A stretch of DNA of 50,384 bases from Nocardia anaemiae NBRC 100462 (GTDB lineage: Bacteria; Actinomycetota; Actinomycetes; Mycobacteriales; Mycobacteriaceae): assembly GCF_001612725.1 (NCBI RefSeq), contig NZ_BDAZ01000076.1, forward strand, positions 1 through 50,384, in the 5' to 3' direction. The notes under the pieces were generated by a model. It was given only the letters and a program-made list of their open reading frames with translations. It made no database searches and had not been told where the DNA came from. Both the position numbers and the translations under genes were made by a program. The first letter of the stretch is position 1. Every line of letters starts with the position of its first letter. Below, one piece after another: positions 17,306 to 25,436 of this stretch.

Positions 17306-17827
17306 TCAGGCGACAAGCCGGTGATACCGCGAGCCGTGGAAGACCAGAGGTCGGGTGGTGGGGAGTGCTTGCAGACCGCGGATGGCGAGCACGATGATCG
17401 TGTGATCACCTGCGCGAAACTCGTCGTGTAGGGAGCAGTCGAGCCATGCTGTCGCGCCGGGCAACAGCACGGCGCCCTCGGCAGTGTGCTGGTAATCCAC
17501 ACCCGCGAACCGATCCGCGGAACGCGAGGCCAGCTGGTGGCACATCGACTCCTGCTCGGCACCCAGGATGCTGAGCCCCAGCCTGGGCGCGCCGCGCAGT
17601 ACCGCCCAGGTCCGCGAGCCGTTCATGACGCAGATCGAGACCAGTGCCGGGTCCAGCGACACCGAGGTGAAAGAGCTGACGACCATGCCCGTCGGCCGTT
17701 GTTGCCGCATCGCGCCGACCGCGATTACGCCACTGGGGAAACAGCCGAAGGTCAGCCGAAGTTGTTCTGGTCCGCTGGGCGCCGGCAAGGATGCCGATGG
17801 GGCTGCGGTCTCGAGATTCTTGCTCAT
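17306..17827 (-). CDS. Flavin reductase (HsaB/HpaC-type)
   Basis: A 173-aa NAD(P)H:flavin oxidoreductase with the split-barrel flavin reductase-like domain: LRLTFGCFPSGVIAVGA, then MVVSSFTSVSLDPALVSICV, and ending HDEFRAGDHTIIVLAIRGL. It supplies reduced FMN or FAD to the monooxygenase encoded in the same operon. The ATG at 17827 follows a strong CAGGAG; a longer frame to 17908 lacks support. The gene is first in a three-gene minus-strand unit and divergent from a TetR gene; the operator-like site at 17962 lies between them. Confidence 0.85.
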   Translation of the reverse strand: MSKNLETAAPSASLPAPSGPEQLRLTFGCFPSGVIAVGAMRQQRPTGMVVSSFTSVSLDPALVSICVMNGSRTWAVLRGAPRLGLSILGAEQESMCHQLASRSADRFAGVDYQHTAEGAVLLPGATAWLDCSLHDEFRAGDHTIIVLAIRGLQALPTTRPLVFHGSRYHRLVA

Positions 17828-17961
17828 CGAATTACTCCTGGTAATCGTCGCGCGGCAGCCATTGATGGCCGACTCCATGCGCGATCCGGCCTGCGCGATA
17901 CACGACATGCAGTGCTGAGCGGGCCACTGCGGTCTATGGTGAGCCGGGTCACATCTGATTT

Positions 17962-17981
17962 CGGTAACAGCGTAGCTGTTA
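17962..17981. promoter_or_regulatory. TetR-type operator, site 2
   Basis: CGGTAACAGCGTAGCTG (17962-17978) fits the shared 17-mer. It overlaps a perfect inverted repeat TAACAGC-GTA-GCTGTTA (17965-17981). It lies in the divergent region between the flavin reductase operon and the TetR gene at 18074, so it can control both. Confidence 0.65.
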
Positions 17982-18073
17982 TATTGATTTCATGTCAATG
18001 ACTCGAAATCAACCTGTTTTTCCCAGGTCATCGAGCTATTGAGTACGGAAGGATCGTCGATGGAAGGGCTGCG

Positions 18074-18733
18074 ATGATTGGGGACGGCCGACTCACTACG
18101 CGCGCGGCGCAGGCCGCCGAAACCCGCCAGCGCCTAATCGATGCGGCCGTCGAGTTGTTCGCCGAACGCAGTTACGGCGAAGTGGCGGTCGCCGACATTT
18201 GCCGAGCTGCCGGCGCAGCCCACGGGTTGCTGTTCCATTACTTCGGCAACAAGCGCGGCATCTACCTGGAGGCGATACGAGATGCGACCGATCGCCTCTT
18301 GCGGATCCATGCCCAGCGTCCCGAAATCTCGCCGGTCGATCGGATTCGTGGCGCATTCACCGGGCAGTTCCGGTATCTGGCCGCGCATCGGGGACTCGCA
18401 TTGCGCCTGGTGCTGGGTGGCCGGGGTGCGGACCCCGAGGCCTGGGAAATGCTCGAGACGGGTCGGTGGCAGACCATCGAGGCCTGGATCGCGCTGCTGG
18501 GGCTCGACCCGCAGAATCGGGCCTTGCGCATGATGATTCGGTCGATCGTCGGCGCGATCGACGAGGCCGCTGTCTATTGGCTGCAGAACGACGAACCGTT
18601 CGACGTCGACGCTGTTGTCGAATGCCTCGTGCAACTGACTGTGGCGGCGCTGCGTTCGGCCGCCGCACTCGACCCCACTCTCGACGTGGAAGCGGCGCTT
18701 CGGCCGTTTCTCGATGAGCTCTCTGAAACCTGA
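18074..18733 (+). CDS. TetR-family regulator 1
   Basis: A 219-aa TetR protein. The N-terminal helix-turn-helix is clear (RQRLIDAAVELFAERSYGEV, VADICRAAGAAHGLLFHYFG, NKRGIYLEAI; residues 17-70); the C-terminal helical domain senses an unknown ligand. The ATG at 18074 has GGAAGG upstream. It is divergent from the flavin reductase/FAH/monooxygenase operon, with a palindromic operator in between, and is followed by the DoxX-P450-ferredoxin genes on its own strand. It is probably a repressor released by the pathway substrate or an acyl-CoA intermediate. Confidence 0.88.
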   Translation: MIGDGRLTTRAAQAAETRQRLIDAAVELFAERSYGEVAVADICRAAGAAHGLLFHYFGNKRGIYLEAIRDATDRLLRIHAQRPEISPVDRIRGAFTGQFRYLAAHRGLALRLVLGGRGADPEAWEMLETGRWQTIEAWIALLGLDPQNRALRMMIRSIVGAIDEAAVYWLQNDEPFDVDAVVECLVQLTVAALRSAAALDPTLDVEAALRPFLDELSET

Positions 18734-19026
18734 AGTCCAGCAAATATTTTCGCGAACGGATGGGGTGAACTATGTCCTCTGTGATGCGTCGATACTGACG
18801 AAATATTCAGATTGCTTGACGAATGCTTTGGTCATGAGTGACGATATCATCAGAAGATTTGAAGTTGTCGATGGCCCGGTGTGGACATCGGTGGCGCAGC
18901 AAAGGTCGGCCTCCGAGCGGCGATCGGTACCGCCGACGGTGTCATCGACCCGAGTCGTAGTCCACCGCTCGAGCGCGGCAGAGGCGCTGGCCACTGCGCA
19001 GTCGAAGGGAAAGTAGGTATGCGTCG

Positions 19027-19383
19027 ATGACAGTCGCATCAATCGTGTTGTCCGTGCCGTTGGTGCTCGGGTTTCTGCCGCTCGGCGCGGCCAAGGTGCT
19101 GGCGGTGGCGCCGATGCGGCAGAATGCCGCACATTTGCGCTACTCGGTGACCGCCTTCCGTGGCATCGGTGTGCTGGCGATTGCCGGGGCCTTGGGTGTG
19201 CTGGTCGGCATGATGTGGTGGCCGCTGGGGGCGGCTGCCGGAATCGGGCTGGTGCTGTTGATGATCGGCGCTGTCATCTCCCATATGAAGGTCGGTGACG
19301 GTGTGGCCGAGTACGTGCCGGCGATCGGCGTCGGTGTGCTTGCCCTGGCCTATGTCGTGACCATGTTCGGCGCACATCTCTGA
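19027..19383 (+). CDS. DoxX-family membrane protein
   Basis: A 118-aa protein with four predicted membrane helices (about residues 3-22, 44-64, 68-88, 96-115). It shows the DoxX-like pattern LGFLPLGAAKVLAVAPM near the start, with a following RYSVTAFRGIGVLAIAGA. The molecular role of small DoxX proteins is poorly known; many lie beside redox enzymes. It sits 20 bp before the P450 gene and probably shares its transcript. The 293 bp upstream (18734-19026) contain only a low-GC stretch and an unconvincing 100-codon frame, and may hold the promoter. Confidence 0.75.
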   Translation: MTVASIVLSVPLVLGFLPLGAAKVLAVAPMRQNAAHLRYSVTAFRGIGVLAIAGALGVLVGMMWWPLGAAAGIGLVLLMIGAVISHMKVGDGVAEYVPAIGVGVLALAYVVTMFGAHL

Positions 19384-19403
19384 CCGTTCGAAGAGGAGTT
19401 CCA

Positions 19404-20588
19404 GTGCGTAATGAAGCCGACGTCCCGGTCTATCGCGCCGATATCTACTCGCGCCAGGGCATTCTCGACCCCTATCCGCACTATGCACGGTTGCGCGAGT
19501 TGGGGCCTGTGGTGTGGCTGGCCAAGCAACGCGCCTACGCGCTGCCGCGCTATGCCGAATGCAAAGCCGTGTTGCTCGACGATCAGACATTCATCTCCGG
19601 AGCCGGGGTCGGGTTGAACCCGGTGGCCAACCGGCTCTCGACAGGCACCACGCTCAACAGCGACGGCGAGGATCACAAACGCCGCCGTGCGTTGCTCGCC
19701 CGCCGGTTATCCCCGCGGGCACTGCGCGCGATGCGTGAATCGATAGACCAGCAGGCAGCCGCAGCCGTCGAGCGGGCGGTCGAGCAGGGACGCATCGACG
19801 GTGCCGAACTGGCGGCCGCACTGCCGATGTCGGTCGTGCCGGATCTGATCGGCTGGCCCCAGCACGGTCGGGAACATCTATTGCGGTGGGCGGGAGCCAC
19901 ATTCGACGCGCTCGGGCCACTCAACCGGCAGTCTGTCCGCACCGCACCGTCGGGAATCGGGATGATGCAATTCACGCGACGGCTCGCCCGCGAACGGGAC
20001 CTGCTGCCGGGCAGCGTGGGTGAGGATGTGCTGCAGGCTTGCGACGAGGGCAAGCTTTCCCGCGCCGAATGCCCCGCCCTGCTCGTCGACTACCTGGCAC
20101 CTTCGCTGGATACCACGATCAGCGCTATCGCCAGCGCCATGTACCTCTTCGCACGCCACCCCGAGCAGTGGCAGCTGCTGAAGGATGACCCCACGCGGAT
20201 TCCGAATGCGGTGAACGAGGTCGTGCGATTCGAATCACCGCTGCGTGCGTTCTCCCGCAAGACAATTCGTGATACCGACATCGCCGGAACCAGCATCCCG
20301 GCGGGCTCGCGGGTGGTGGTGATCTACTCCTCGGCCAACCGCGACCCGCTGGAATGGGACGACCCCGACACCTTCGATATCAGCCGGGACGCGACCCGCC
20401 AACTCGGCTTCGGTCACGGCATACACGGTTGCGCAGGCCAGGGTCTCGCGCGGCTGGAAACGCAGGCCATGCTCACCGCGCTCGTCGAGCGTGTGCAGCG
20501 CATCGAGATCGTCGGCGAACCCGAGTGGGCGGTCAACAACATCATCCACCGCTTCGAACGCCTTCCCCTGCAACTCATTCCAGCCTGA
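19404..20588 (+). CDS. Cytochrome P450
   Basis: A 394-aa soluble bacterial P450. The heme-binding loop FGHGIHGCAGQGLARLE places the Cys ligand near residue 343; the K-helix ExxR is NEVVR (Glu272-Arg275); the I-helix reads LAPSLDTTISAIAS, with the acid-Thr pair kept but Pro-Ser in place of the usual Ala-Gly step. The GTG at 19404 follows GAGGAG. A ferredoxin gene lies 17 bp downstream, giving the electron carrier; no ferredoxin reductase is present in the window. It presumably hydroxylates the imported substrate. The P450 subfamily cannot be assigned by eye. Confidence 0.93.
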   Translation: MRNEADVPVYRADIYSRQGILDPYPHYARLRELGPVVWLAKQRAYALPRYAECKAVLLDDQTFISGAGVGLNPVANRLSTGTTLNSDGEDHKRRRALLARRLSPRALRAMRESIDQQAAAAVERAVEQGRIDGAELAAALPMSVVPDLIGWPQHGREHLLRWAGATFDALGPLNRQSVRTAPSGIGMMQFTRRLARERDLLPGSVGEDVLQACDEGKLSRAECPALLVDYLAPSLDTTISAIASAMYLFARHPEQWQLLKDDPTRIPNAVNEVVRFESPLRAFSRKTIRDTDIAGTSIPAGSRVVVIYSSANRDPLEWDDPDTFDISRDATRQLGFGHGIHGCAGQGLARLETQAMLTALVERVQRIEIVGEPEWAVNNIIHRFERLPLQLIPA

Positions 20589-20605
20589 TAGAAGGAATTC
20601 ATTTC

Positions 20606-20803
20606 ATGAAGATCTCCGTCGACTACCCCCGGTGCGAGGGACACGGTCTGTGCGCCGCGCAGGCGCCCGAGGTGTTCAGCCTCGACGACAATGCCGAGCT
20701 CGTCTACCGATTCGACGGCGGCGAGGTGCCCGCTGATCTCGTTAGCGCTGCCCGTACAGCCGTGGGCTCCTGTCCCGTCGCGGCGCTGCGGGAGATCTCG
20801 TAA
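20606..20803 (+). CDS. P450-associated 3Fe-4S ferredoxin
   Basis: A 65-aa ferredoxin: KISVDYPRCEGHGLCAAQAP, then FSLDD, and ending GSCPVAALREI. The cluster ligands are C..H..C plus a distal CP. The position that would hold the fourth Cys of a 4Fe-4S protein is His, which gives a 3Fe-4S cluster or a non-standard fourth ligand, as known for mycobacterial P450 redox partners. The ATG at 20606 follows GAAGGAA. It is the last gene of the DoxX-P450-ferredoxin unit and most likely passes electrons to that P450. Confidence 0.92.
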   Translation: MKISVDYPRCEGHGLCAAQAPEVFSLDDNAELVYRFDGGEVPADLVSAARTAVGSCPVAALREIS

Positions 20804-20863
20804 GCAGTTCGCCTCGCGGGGCCGCTTTCCAAGTGGATCGGACCTATGACCTCCGCAAAATAT

Positions 20864-20880
20864 CGGCAACAATGTTGCTG
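20864..20880. promoter_or_regulatory. TetR-type operator, site 3
   Basis: CGGCAACAATGTTGCTG fits the shared 17-mer and contains GCAAC-AAT-GTTGC. It is the outer of two sites before the TetR-mce operon; the inner site starts 44 bp further on. Confidence 0.55.
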
Positions 20881-20907
20881 GAAATCTATTGACGGTCGCG
20901 GTGATAT

Positions 20908-20924
20908 CGGACACACTGTATCCA
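20908..20924. promoter_or_regulatory. TetR-type operator, site 4
   Basis: CGGACACACTGTATCCA ends three bases before the ATG of the TetR gene at 20927. The surrounding phrase, including the start codon (CCATTATG), is repeated at 32283-32304 before the alpha/beta hydrolase gene. No ribosome site fits between it and the ATG, so a leaderless transcript is likely. Confidence 0.6.
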
Positions 20925-20926
20925 TT

Positions 20927-21607
20927 ATGAGTGGACGAGTCACTGTCGATGACGAGATCGACCCGGGATCCGCTCTTCGTGCCCGGAGCGTCCACGCGAC
21001 CGACGCGGTGGAATCGAAGGACTCCAATTCACTGGGTACGCGGGCGCGGAGCGTGCTACGCACGCGCGCGGCGCTGATCCAGTCAGGGCGACAGGCCTTG
21101 GGGAACGGCATGGCCGCACGACTCGGGATCGCCGATTTGGCGCGCAACGCCGGTGTCGCGACCGGATCCTTCTACAACCATTTCGGCAGCAAAGAGGAGT
21201 TGTTCGCCGCTGTTACCGCCGAGGTGGTCGAGGACCTTGCCGGGATCCTGGACAACGCTGCCGCTGGCATCGATGAGCCTGCCGAGCTCGTGCGGGCGCA
21301 GGTGCGGGCACTCGCCGCGATCGGCGTCACCGATCCGGAAACCGCCGCGATCGTCCTCGCCGCGCGATATCGGATTCTGGAGAACCGTGAAATCCACTCG
21401 CGCCTGTCGTCCGGCATCCGTGCCGGGATATCGGCAGGGTGCTTCCGCGTCCACGATCTCGGGGCCGTGCTGGATCTGACCGGCGAGGTTGTTTTGGCGG
21501 TCCTGCGAACTTCGCGACGTAATCCCGCCGCCGTGACGGCGGAATGGATCGAGACCCTGGCCCAGCAGGTGCTATTCGCACTGGGACACCCGATAGCGAA
21601 AGATTGA
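20927..21607 (+). CDS. TetR-family regulator 2, head of the mce operon
   Basis: A 226-aa TetR protein. After a 40-residue polar extension comes the helix-turn-helix (LGIADLARNAGVATGSFYNH followed by FGSKEELFAAV, about residues 65-100), then an all-helical sensor domain. The ATG at 20927 directly follows operator site 4 without a ribosome site, so an alternative start further down is possible. Its stop codon overlaps the TTG start of yrbEA, so the regulator is co-transcribed with the whole mce operon and probably represses it and itself. TetR- or GntR-type regulators commonly head mce operons. Confidence 0.85.
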   Translation: MSGRVTVDDEIDPGSALRARSVHATDAVESKDSNSLGTRARSVLRTRAALIQSGRQALGNGMAARLGIADLARNAGVATGSFYNHFGSKEELFAAVTAEVVEDLAGILDNAAAGIDEPAELVRAQVRALAAIGVTDPETAAIVLAARYRILENREIHSRLSSGIRAGISAGCFRVHDLGAVLDLTGEVVLAVLRTSRRNPAAVTAEWIETLAQQVLFALGHPIAKD

Positions 21608-22470
21608 TTGTTTTGGCTCTGGCACCCGATGTGTCGACCTCGCAGCGGCGCGAGGCATCCGTACTGCGGATCGTGCGAACTAATTTCTCCGATACCGTCG
21701 TATCGGGCCTACGGACTTGGGGACGGACGGTCGATCTCGCGACCGAGTCCATTCTGGAAGGTCTGCGGGATCTGGTGCGCGGGCGCTTCCAATGGCGAGA
21801 AATGCTGCATCAGGCTTGGTATCTGGTCACGGTTACGGCCTTGCCCGCAATCCTGATGGCGGTTCCGTTCGGTGTGATCGTCTCGATGCAGATCGGCAAT
21901 ATGATCCGAGAATTGGGCGGTGACTCGCTGCTGGGGGCGGCGAGCGGGCTCGGTGTTATCAAGCAGGGCGCCCCGATCGCGACGGGTCTGCTGCTGGGCG
22001 GTGCGGGCGCCGCGGCGATCGCCGCTGACCTGGGCGCACGCACCATCCGAGAGGAAGTGGATGCGCTGCGGGTCATGGGCGTGAGTCCGGTCCGTAGGCT
22101 GGTGATTCCGCGCGTTTTCGCGATGGTGCTGGTCGCACCGTTGTTGAATGTGCTGATCATCTTCACCGGGGTGGCCGCCGGATACACGGTCGCGATCGGC
22201 GCGCAGGGCGTGACCTCGGGCAGCTATTGGGCCACTTTCGGCTCTTTCACCACGGTCACCGATGTGGGGATCTCGCTGCTGGAGGCGATCCTTTTCGGGT
22301 TCATCGTGGCGATCATCGGCTGTCAGCGGGGGTTGGAGGCCAAGGGCGGGCCGCGCGGGGTGGCCGATGGTGTCAATGCGTCGGTCGTGCTGTCGGTGGT
22401 GTCCGTGCTCGTCGTGAATCTCGTTGTCAGCCAATTGGTTCAGATGTTCGCCCCGACGAGGCTGGCCTGA
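21604..22470 (+). CDS. yrbEA: YrbEA, permease-like subunit of the Mce transporter
   Basis: A 288-aa integral membrane protein of the MlaE/YrbE family, with about five to six helices. The cytoplasmic loop IREEVDALRVMGVSPVRRL is the family's coupling-helix region (EExDALxxMG), where the shared ATPase MceG/Mkl would bind. The TTG at 21604 overlaps the TetR stop, giving translational coupling; an upstream GTG lies inside the TetR gene. Paired with YrbEB it forms the inner-membrane core that drives lipid import through the Mce hexamer. No ATPase gene is in the window; in mycolata it is encoded elsewhere and shared among mce loci. Confidence 0.92.
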   Translation: MIVLALAPDVSTSQRREASVLRIVRTNFSDTVVSGLRTWGRTVDLATESILEGLRDLVRGRFQWREMLHQAWYLVTVTALPAILMAVPFGVIVSMQIGNMIRELGGDSLLGAASGLGVIKQGAPIATGLLLGGAGAAAIAADLGARTIREEVDALRVMGVSPVRRLVIPRVFAMVLVAPLLNVLIIFTGVAAGYTVAIGAQGVTSGSYWATFGSFTTVTDVGISLLEAILFGFIVAIIGCQRGLEAKGGPRGVADGVNASVVLSVVSVLVVNLVVSQLVQMFAPTRLA

Positions 22471-23336
22471 TGACCGCGACGCCGTATGCGCCGCGAGGAC
22501 TGCGCTGGGCGTATCGGGTGATCCGTCGGCGGCAACGGCTGTTGTTGCCGGTCGACTCGATCGGGTTCATGCTCTCGTTCTGCTGGCAGGTCTTGTCGGC
22601 GATCCCGTTGACGCTCCGGCACTATCGGAAGCAAACTCTGCGGACCATCAGCGAAACGACCTGGGGGAGGGGTTCACTGATCGTCGGCGGCGGCACGGTG
22701 CCGATGCTGATCCTGCTGGGTATGGTGCTCGGCGCGGCCGTGGGGATCCAGTCCTTTGGCACGTTGAACATGGTCGGGCTCGGCCCGCTGACCGGGATCG
22801 TCTCGTCGTTCGCCAACACTCGGGAGTTGGCGCCGATCATCGCGGCCATCGGATTCGCGGCGCAGGCCGGATGCCGGATGACCGCGGAGATCGGGTCGAT
22901 GCGGATATCCGAGGAGATCGACGCGATCGAATGCCTTGGGCTGCGGTCGATTCCGTTCGTGGTGACGACCCGGGTGATCGCGGGGGTGGTCGCGATCGTG
23001 CCCACGTTTCTGGTCACACTGATCCTGAGCTATCTGTCGTGCGCCTTGGTCGTCGTCGGCGTCCATGGCCAGTCATCGGGGGTCTACCAGCACTATTTCG
23101 GCCAATTCGTCAGTGGTCCCGATATCGCCGCTGCCGTGCTGAAGGTGATGGTATTCGGCATCGCGGTGATCCTGATCCATTGTTATCAGGGGTTTTTCGC
23201 GGTCGGCGGGCCGGAGGGCGTCGGTATCGCCTCCGGGCGAGCGGTGCGCGCCAGTTTCGTCGCGATCATCGCTTTGGACATGCTGTTGAGCCTGGTCATC
23301 TGGGGTTTCAACACGACGATCACATTCACGGGGTAG
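22470..23336 (+). CDS. yrbEB: YrbEB, permease-like subunit of the Mce transporter
   Basis: A 288-aa MlaE/YrbE protein starting with MTATPYAPRG at an ATG that overlaps the yrbEA stop (TGATG arrangement). Family marks: FANTRELAPIIAAIGFAAQA, GCRMTAEIGSMRISEEIDAI, and the EEIDA coupling loop near residue 150. It has five to six predicted membrane helices. It is the second half of the permease dimer. Length is normal for the family and the sequence is intact. Confidence 0.92.
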   Translation: MTATPYAPRGLRWAYRVIRRRQRLLLPVDSIGFMLSFCWQVLSAIPLTLRHYRKQTLRTISETTWGRGSLIVGGGTVPMLILLGMVLGAAVGIQSFGTLNMVGLGPLTGIVSSFANTRELAPIIAAIGFAAQAGCRMTAEIGSMRISEEIDAIECLGLRSIPFVVTTRVIAGVVAIVPTFLVTLILSYLSCALVVVGVHGQSSGVYQHYFGQFVSGPDIAAAVLKVMVFGIAVILIHCYQGFFAVGGPEGVGIASGRAVRASFVAIIALDMLLSLVIWGFNTTITFTG

Positions 23337-23340
23337 CGAG

Positions 23341-24432
23341 ATGCCAACGTACGGATTGCCAGGCGCGGCTACCACCGGGAAGTCCGCACGCCGCACGGGC
23401 GTGCTCGCCTTGGCCGTTGTCGCGGTGGTGGCCGCGGTCTGGGCAGGGTCTCAGGCGGTCCGCGTGGACGATCGAATGCGCGTGACACTACGCACCGAGC
23501 AGATCGGCGACGGCGTCGTCACCGGAGCGCGAGTCCGCCTGGACGGGGTCAAAGTCGGCGAGGTCACCGACATCGAAAGTATCGGCGCCGGGCAGCAACA
23601 GATCACGCTGCGACTGGACAAGTCTCAGCTCACCGGACTCACCGACGCACTCGTCCTCGACTATGCCCCGTCGAACCTGTTCGGCATCAGCGAACTCGAG
23701 CTGCGCCGCGGCCAGGGCGGTGTCCCGCTACATGAGGGCGGGAATGTCGACCTCACCGGCGCGGCGGCGTCGCGAGTCTCGAACGCCACCCTGGGCACCC
23801 TGATCCGATCGCTGGGGCAAACCACCGATCGGGTGCTGACACCACAATTGGCCGACGTGCTGACCGCCCTGGCCACCGATGCCAAGGCCTTCACCCCGAT
23901 CTTGGAAGCCATTGTGATGCTGGGCCGGGCGATCTCCGATACCCAGCGCTACGATCCGTCCTTTCTGATCGGGCAGTACGCCTCGACACTGCATGGAACG
24001 GCCGAATTCGCCGGTGCCACTGTCGATCTGCTCGACCACATCAACAACATCGAAGTCCTGCGCACCGATCAGCCGCTGTTCGACTCCGGGGTCGACATGA
24101 TCGCCAACCAGTTGTATCCCGCGATCACGAATCTGGGTCTCACCGGGGCGCGGCATTACACCGGCTACAGCGACATGCTTGCGCCGTTACTGAATGTCAC
24201 TGCCCAGATGGTGCCCACCCCACAGCGGTCGAGTGCGGAGCTACGAACCCTGTTGCAGCGCATCGACAATTCCTTCGTCGACACCCCCGAGGGACCGATT
24301 CTGCGACTCGAGCTCACCTTGCGCGGATTTCCGGTGCTGGCCGCCCCACTGTTCGGCACCGCGGGCGCGGGAGCCGGTGTCGCGACCCCTGCGCCGGGCG
24401 ATCCGGCCGCGATTGCGGGAGGTACCCGATGA
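23341..24432 (+). CDS. mceA: MceA
   Basis: A 363-aa Mce protein: one N-terminal membrane helix (GVLALAVVAVVAAVWAG, about residues 20-38), then the MlaD/Mce beta-barrel domain (RVTLRTEQIGDGVVTGARVR, then LDGVKVGEVTDIES; about residues 45-125), a helical needle region and an Ala/Gly/Pro-rich tail. Six different Mce proteins assemble into the periplasmic tunnel through which hydrophobic substrates move. It starts 4 bp after yrbEB. MceA subunits often bind the substrate; which lipid or sterol is carried here is unknown. Confidence 0.9.
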   Translation: MPTYGLPGAATTGKSARRTGVLALAVVAVVAAVWAGSQAVRVDDRMRVTLRTEQIGDGVVTGARVRLDGVKVGEVTDIESIGAGQQQITLRLDKSQLTGLTDALVLDYAPSNLFGISELELRRGQGGVPLHEGGNVDLTGAAASRVSNATLGTLIRSLGQTTDRVLTPQLADVLTALATDAKAFTPILEAIVMLGRAISDTQRYDPSFLIGQYASTLHGTAEFAGATVDLLDHINNIEVLRTDQPLFDSGVDMIANQLYPAITNLGLTGARHYTGYSDMLAPLLNVTAQMVPTPQRSSAELRTLLQRIDNSFVDTPEGPILRLELTLRGFPVLAAPLFGTAGAGAGVATPAPGDPAAIAGGTR

Positions 24433-25436
24433 GATCCACTGTCGGCGTGGTTTTGCGGCTCGTGGCATTCGGGGCCGTGATGGCGGTGCTGTTGGCTACG
24501 GTGGTGGCGGCGATCGAGCGGCCCGTCTCCGGGGACACCGACTCGTTCCGCGTCATTTTCACCGACGCCAATGGTTTGAAGCCCGGCGACGATGTGCGGA
24601 TGTACGGCGTGCAAGTCGGCAAGGTACAGGCGATCGCATTGGATCAGGGACGAGCCTCCGTGCGCGTAAGCGTGCAACGCGACCACCCCGTGTTCGACAC
24701 GAGCACCTTCGCCATCCGCTACCAAACCCTGACCGGCCAGCGCTATATCGATCTACGTCAACCCGCCGCGCCGGGGGCGCGGCTGGCGGCGGGCGCGACT
24801 GTCGCGCCTGAGCACACGATCCCGTCCTTCGACATCACCACCCTGTTCAACGGGCTGCAACCGGTACTTCGGGAGTTTTCGCCCAGCGCGCTCAACCAAC
24901 TCGCCGAAAGCGTTCTCGCGGTGATCCAGGGCAACGGCACCGGCCTGGGACCGGCGCTGGACGCCGTGGAACAGCTGAGCCGCTATGCCACTGACCGTCA
25001 GGTCGTGATCTCCACCCTGGTCCGCAACCTGCACGCCATCGACGACCGCGTCGGCGGGAAGTCGCCGTATCTGGAAACTCTGATCCAGGGCCTGACGAAC
25101 CTGTTCACCGTGCTGGAGGACAAATTAAAAGGTCTCGTCGACTTTGCCCTTGCCGCACCGCCCCTGCTCGGTCCCATCGACGACATGCTCGCAACACTCG
25201 GGTTCACCCTCGACACCAACCCTGATCTCGAAAACGCTTTGCACGCCGCGTTTCCCGATCCGCAGGCGGCCACCGAAGTACTGGGCAAACTTCCCGGTCT
25301 GCTGCAGGCGCTGGATGCGATGTTGCCCGCCACCGGACCGGAAATGAACGCGACTTGTTCGAAGGGAAATGCGCCGATGCCACCGCAGCTGCGGGTATTC
25401 ATCGGCGGTCAAAGGATCGCGCTATGCAACCGTTGA
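24429..25436 (+). CDS. mceB: MceB
   Basis: A 335-aa Mce protein with an N-terminal membrane helix (VVLRLVAFGAVMAVLLATVV), the Mce domain (FRVIFTDANGLKPGDDVRMY, GVQVGKVQAIALDQG; about residues 38-115), and a helical region ending in a Cys-containing tail (PPQLRVFIGGQRIALC). The ATG overlaps the mceA stop (ATGA). It is one ring member of the Mce hexamer. Confidence 0.9.
   Translation: MRSTVGVVLRLVAFGAVMAVLLATVVAAIERPVSGDTDSFRVIFTDANGLKPGDDVRMYGVQVGKVQAIALDQGRASVRVSVQRDHPVFDTSTFAIRYQTLTGQRYIDLRQPAAPGARLAAGATVAPEHTIPSFDITTLFNGLQPVLREFSPSALNQLAESVLAVIQGNGTGLGPALDAVEQLSRYATDRQVVISTLVRNLHAIDDRVGGKSPYLETLIQGLTNLFTVLEDKLKGLVDFALAAPPLLGPIDDMLATLGFTLDTNPDLENALHAAFPDPQAATEVLGKLPGLLQALDAMLPATGPEMNATCSKGNAPMPPQLRVFIGGQRIALCNR

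Noticed and set aside
18714..19016. 100-codon plus-strand frame between TetR 1 and DoxX
   Set aside because: It overlaps the TetR end, has no ribosome site or family match, and lies in a low-GC stretch better read as a promoter region.
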